Assembly (NCBI GenBank): GCA_035518635.1 | Contig: DATIXI010000066.1 | Location: forward strand, 1-42,300 | Source: AC-32 sp035518635 | GTDB taxonomy: Bacteria > Actinomycetota > Thermoleophilia > Gaiellales > Gaiellaceae | DNA length: 42,300 nt | Direction of reading: 5' to 3' | Part shown: piece after piece, positions 39,744 to 42,300 of the stretch | Position numbering within the stretch: position 1 is the first letter of the stretch | Layout of the letters: the number at the start of each line of letters is the position of its first letter | Program-made: the position numbers and the translations under genes | The notes under the pieces: model-generated | Database searches by the model: none | The model's input: only the letters and a program-made list of their open reading frames with translations | What the model was told of the DNA's origin: nothing

Positions 39744-41662
39744 CAGGCGGCCTGCGAGGCCGTCGCGTGCGCGCTGCCCAGTGACCCGCTGGCCCGGGGC
39801 AGGTACGACGAGAGCCAGACCTCGAGCATCAGGACGCCGACGAGCAGGTGGATGTCGACGCCGCGCCGCTCCCGGTGGGCCCGGACGAGGCCCTCGACGG
39901 CGCCGCGGTCGAGGAACTCGGCGTAGCGCGGGTCGGGGCCGAGCAGGTAGTCGGAGATCGAGCCGTCCATCTGCGCGTCGAGCCAGCTGCCAGTGGAGCT
40001 GCGGAAGAACCCGAGCTTTCGCTTGTCGATGATCCGGTCGGGCACGATCCCCCTCGCAGCGCGCTTCAGCAGGTACTTCGTCTGCCAGCGGTGCACCTTC
40101 TGCGAGTCGGGAATGCGAGCGCAGTACTCGACGACCTCGTGGTCGAGGAACGGCACGCGCACCTCCAGCGAGTGCGACATGGACGTGCGGTCGAAGTAGT
40201 GGAGCATGTTGTCCACGAGCGCGAGCTGGCCGTCGATGAAGAGCGTGGCCGCGAGCGGCTCGTCTGCGAGACCGGCCGCGAGCGGCTCGAGCGCGCGCCT
40301 CGCGGCGAGACCGTCCGCGTTCGCGAGCGGCCCGAGGTAGAGCTCGCGCCGAAGGTCCTGGTCGACACGTCCGCTCATCGCGATCAGCCGGTCGATCGGA
40401 TCGGCCGCGAGCAGCGTGCGCGTCGCCCTCCGCCCCCGGATCGGGCTCCGCCTGAGCGCGCCCTCCCCGAGCGAGCGGACGGGATCGGGAAGGCGCTTCC
40501 AGCGCGCGACCAGCGAGGCTGCGCGGTGCTTCTTGTAGCCGGCGAGGAGCTCGTCCGCGCCCTGGCCGGAGAGCGCCACGGTCACGTGGCGCGCCGCCAG
40601 CTCGGAGATCGCGAGGAACCCGAGCGCGGACAGCTCCGCGATCGGCTCGTCCATCGCCCAGACGAGGCTCGCGAGATCGATTTCCTGCTGCGTGTACGAG
40701 AGCTCGAGCTCGTGGTGGTCGGTTCCGAAGACGCTGGACACGTAGCGCGCATCGCCGAGCTCGCTGTCCCGACCGTCCTCGGTGAAGCCGACGGAGAACG
40801 TCTGCACGGGCTGCGACATGTGCCGGGCCATCAGCGCGACGACGAGACTGGAGTCGAGGCCGCCGCTGAGCATCACGCCGAGCGGGACGTCGCTCATCAG
40901 CCGCAGGCGAACGGCCTCGTCGAGCTTCTCGATCAGACCCTCCGCCAACTCGTCCTCGGACGACTCGAGGTCCGGGTTCGGCTCGGGGTAGCTCCAGTAG
41001 CGCTCGAGCCGCAGGCCCCGCTCGTCGACGACCATCAGCTCGCCGGGCAGGAGCTTGCGGACGGCCGCGAGCGGCGTGAGCGGGCCCGGAACGAACCCGA
41101 ACGTCAGGTACGCCTCGATCGCCTCGTAGTCCAGCGCGTGGCCGACGAGCCCACTCGCGAGAAGGCTCTTGAGCTCGGACGCGAACACGACCCGGTCGCC
41201 GACCTGCGCGTAGTACATCGGCTTGACGCCGAGCCGGTCGCGGGCGACGACGGCCCGCCTCCCGCGGCCGTCCCAGACCGCGATCCCGAACTTGCCGCGC
41301 ACGCGCTCGGCGAACCCGGAGCCGAACTCCTCGTACAGATGCGGGAGGATCTCCGTGTCGCACCGGCTCGCGAGCCGGTGGCCGCCGCGCTCGAGGCCGC
41401 GGCGAATCTCCTCGTGGTTGTAGAGCTCCCCGTTCTGGACCGCCCAGGTCACCCCGTCCTCGCTACAGACGGGCTGGTGGCCTCCCTCGACGTCGACGAT
41501 GCTCAGCCGCCGGACGCCCAGCGCGACGCCCGGCTCCATGAAGGTGCCGCGATCGTTCGGCCCGCGATGCGTCATCGCGTCCGTCATCCGGTCGAGGACA
41601 GAGGGCTCGATGACCTCGCGCGGCTCTCCGCCGATCTGGACGACTCCGCAGATCCCGCACAT
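39743..41662 (-). CDS. asnB: Glutamine-dependent asparagine synthetase family protein
   Basis: The 639-residue enzyme has an active N-terminal glutaminase domain: MCGICGVVQIGG with Cys2, HRGPNDRG and NGELYNHEE. The synthetase domain has SGGLDSS (266-272) and later SGQGADELLAGY. Unlike the lasso cyclase in this window it has every residue for glutamine hydrolysis and ammonia transfer. AsnB paralogues are common in surface-glycan loci, where they may amidate uronic-acid carboxylates; simple asparagine synthesis is the alternative. The start is ATG 41662 with GGAAAG just upstream. Middle gene of the DUF354-asnB-GT2 unit. Confidence 0.93.
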   Translation of the reverse strand: MCGICGVVQIGGEPREVIEPSVLDRMTDAMTHRGPNDRGTFMEPGVALGVRRLSIVDVEGGHQPVCSEDGVTWAVQNGELYNHEEIRRGLERGGHRLASRCDTEILPHLYEEFGSGFAERVRGKFGIAVWDGRGRRAVVARDRLGVKPMYYAQVGDRVVFASELKSLLASGLVGHALDYEAIEAYLTFGFVPGPLTPLAAVRKLLPGELMVVDERGLRLERYWSYPEPNPDLESSEDELAEGLIEKLDEAVRLRLMSDVPLGVMLSGGLDSSLVVALMARHMSQPVQTFSVGFTEDGRDSELGDARYVSSVFGTDHHELELSYTQQEIDLASLVWAMDEPIAELSALGFLAISELAARHVTVALSGQGADELLAGYKKHRAASLVARWKRLPDPVRSLGEGALRRSPIRGRRATRTLLAADPIDRLIAMSGRVDQDLRRELYLGPLANADGLAARRALEPLAAGLADEPLAATLFIDGQLALVDNMLHYFDRTSMSHSLEVRVPFLDHEVVEYCARIPDSQKVHRWQTKYLLKRAARGIVPDRIIDKRKLGFFRSSTGSWLDAQMDGSISDYLLGPDPRYAEFLDRGAVEGLVRAHRERRGVDIHLLVGVLMLEVWLSSYLPRASGSLGSAHATASQAA

Positions 41663-41732
41663 AGCCTTTCCACACCGTACTCGCGGTCAGGGCGGTGCGG
41701 CGACGTGCGATCGGACAGATGTCATGACGCCG

Positions 41733-41750
41733 CCTAGCCTTTCGACTAGG
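41733..41750. repeat. Short inverted repeat CCTAG-N8-CTAGG over the DUF354 stop
   Basis: CCTAG (41733-41737) and CTAGG (41746-41750) flank eight bases, and the second arm contains the DUF354 stop codon. It may be a weak hairpin or an operator upstream of asnB. Evidence is limited to symmetry. Confidence 0.25.
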
Positions 41751-42300
41751 TGCCTCGCCTGACCTGGATCCTGCTCGTCACGACCTCGACGAGCTGTCGC
41801 GGCAGGTCCGGGTTCGCCGCGAGAGGCTTCGCGTCCGGTCTGGGCTCGATTCGAAGCCTTTCGAAATCGTGGTCGGACGAGAGCAGCTCGAGCCGACCGA
41901 GGCTCGCGAGGTGGCGGTCGACGCCGCCGATCTCGCCCTGGAAGATGCTGTAGGACGGGATGCCCAGGTACGCAGCCTCGCGCGCCATCGTCCCGCCGGA
42001 GGCGACGACCGCGTCGACGGCCGTCAGGAGCGGAAGGAACGGCGCCGACTCCTCGAGCACGACGGGCTCGTTCCGCCAGTCGACGTCCTCGAGGTACGCG
42101 CTCTGCCGTGCGTAGCGCGGCGAGAAGACCACCTGCGCCCTCTCCTGCGCCGCGAGGTACGCGAGCAGGTCGTGCGCGAACCGCCCGGAGTCGGAGCTGT
42201 AGTAGTGGCTCTCCTCGGCCGGCGGCCGGACGAGGATCCGCACGAGGCCGTCGCTCGCCCCCGGGAGATCGAGCGGCTCGACCGAGCCCAGGTCGACGCC
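41746..42300 (-). CDS. DUF354-family protein, C-terminal part (partial at window edge)
   Basis: The frame is open to the right edge; the visible 184 residues are the C-terminal half. Seen: ILVRPPAEESHYYSSDSGRF, typical of DUF354 (a GT-B-like family related to UDP-GlcNAc 2-epimerase), and VDAVVASGGTMAREAAYLGIPSYSIF, the nucleotide-sugar-binding half of the fold. GTG 42243 is internal and not the true start, since the family is about 340 residues long. The position upstream of asnB and GT2 on the same strand, 83 nt away, suggests one glycan operon. Reaction unknown. Confidence 0.85.
   Translation of the reverse strand, partial: GVDLGSVEPLDLPGASDGLVRILVRPPAEESHYYSSDSGRFAHDLLAYLAAQERAQVVFSPRYARQSAYLEDVDWRNEPVVLEESAPFLPLLTAVDAVVASGGTMAREAAYLGIPSYSIFQGEIGGVDRHLASLGRLELLSSDHDFERLRIEPRPDAKPLAANPDLPRQLVEVVTSRIQVRRGT

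Noticed and set aside
39744..41363. Minus-strand frame extending the GT2 gene by 540 codons
   Set aside because: It is a frame-shifted shadow of asnB. GT2 motifs begin only after ATG 39743.
1..42300. tRNA, rRNA, CRISPR array, insertion sequence or prophage genes
   Set aside because: No tRNA T-loop or acceptor pairing, no regularly spaced repeats and no transposase or integrase motif was found on either strand.

Overview
The window is GC-rich bacterial DNA, roughly 70% GC by eye. It has strong GC bias at third codon positions, many GTG and TTG starts, and many 4-nt GTGA or ATGA gene overlaps. Gene content suggests an actinobacterium, perhaps a Thermoleophilia-like lineage: a stand-alone 2-oxoglutarate dehydrogenase E1, a hydantoinase A/B pair, a lasso-peptide locus with split RRE and protease genes, and a large surface-glycan locus. 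The taxonomy is inference; there is no rRNA, tRNA, CRISPR array or insertion sequence to anchor it. Both ends of the window cut through genes.

Layout. 1-1.7 kb: the 3' part of a DUF4038-type glycoside-hydrolase-like gene with less GC-rich codon use, then a tiny ORF. 1.7-5.9 kb (minus): sucA, then small membrane and secreted proteins, including a 42-residue putative lipoprotein. 6-9.2 kb (minus): hyuA-hyuB. 9.3-16.7 kb: a lasso-peptide cluster. 16.8-19.9 kb: an HhH-GPD DNA glycosylase, an atypical LuxR-type regulator, a 491-bp structured gap with DnaA-box-like sites, a membrane protein and a small ORF. 19.9-42.3 kb: an exopolysaccharide or surface-glycan locus.

The lasso cluster is the most notable system. 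On the plus strand it runs: degenerate LuxR-type regulator, PqqD-like RRE (B1), HprK-like kinase, transglutaminase-like leader peptidase (B2), 52-residue precursor (A), asparagine-synthetase-like cyclase (C). Facing it on the minus strand is an operon of ABC ATPase, ABC-2 permease and nucleotidyltransferase. The precursor gene (11774-11932) is too short for ordinary gene callers. It has a YxxP recognition motif, a Thr at -2 and a Gly1/Asp9 pair that predicts a nine-residue macrolactam ring. Kinase plus nucleotidyltransferase predicts a C-terminally decorated lasso peptide.

The glycan locus contains a Wzx-like flippase, two GT2 glycosyltransferases, an FAD oxidoreductase, an NDP-sugar epimerase, UDP-GlcNAc 2-epimerase, a membrane GT-C enzyme, a Wzz-like chain-length protein, an O-antigen ligase/polymerase, a TylF-like methyltransferase, a glutamine-dependent asparagine synthetase and a DUF354 protein. 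In its middle lies a 2446-residue secreted protein with five LamG-like domains, Fn3 and Ig-like modules and a C-terminal polysaccharide-deacetylase-like region. It is preceded by a leader that can fold into a compact three-way junction. Together these genes could make, export, polymerise and modify a cell-surface polysaccharide.
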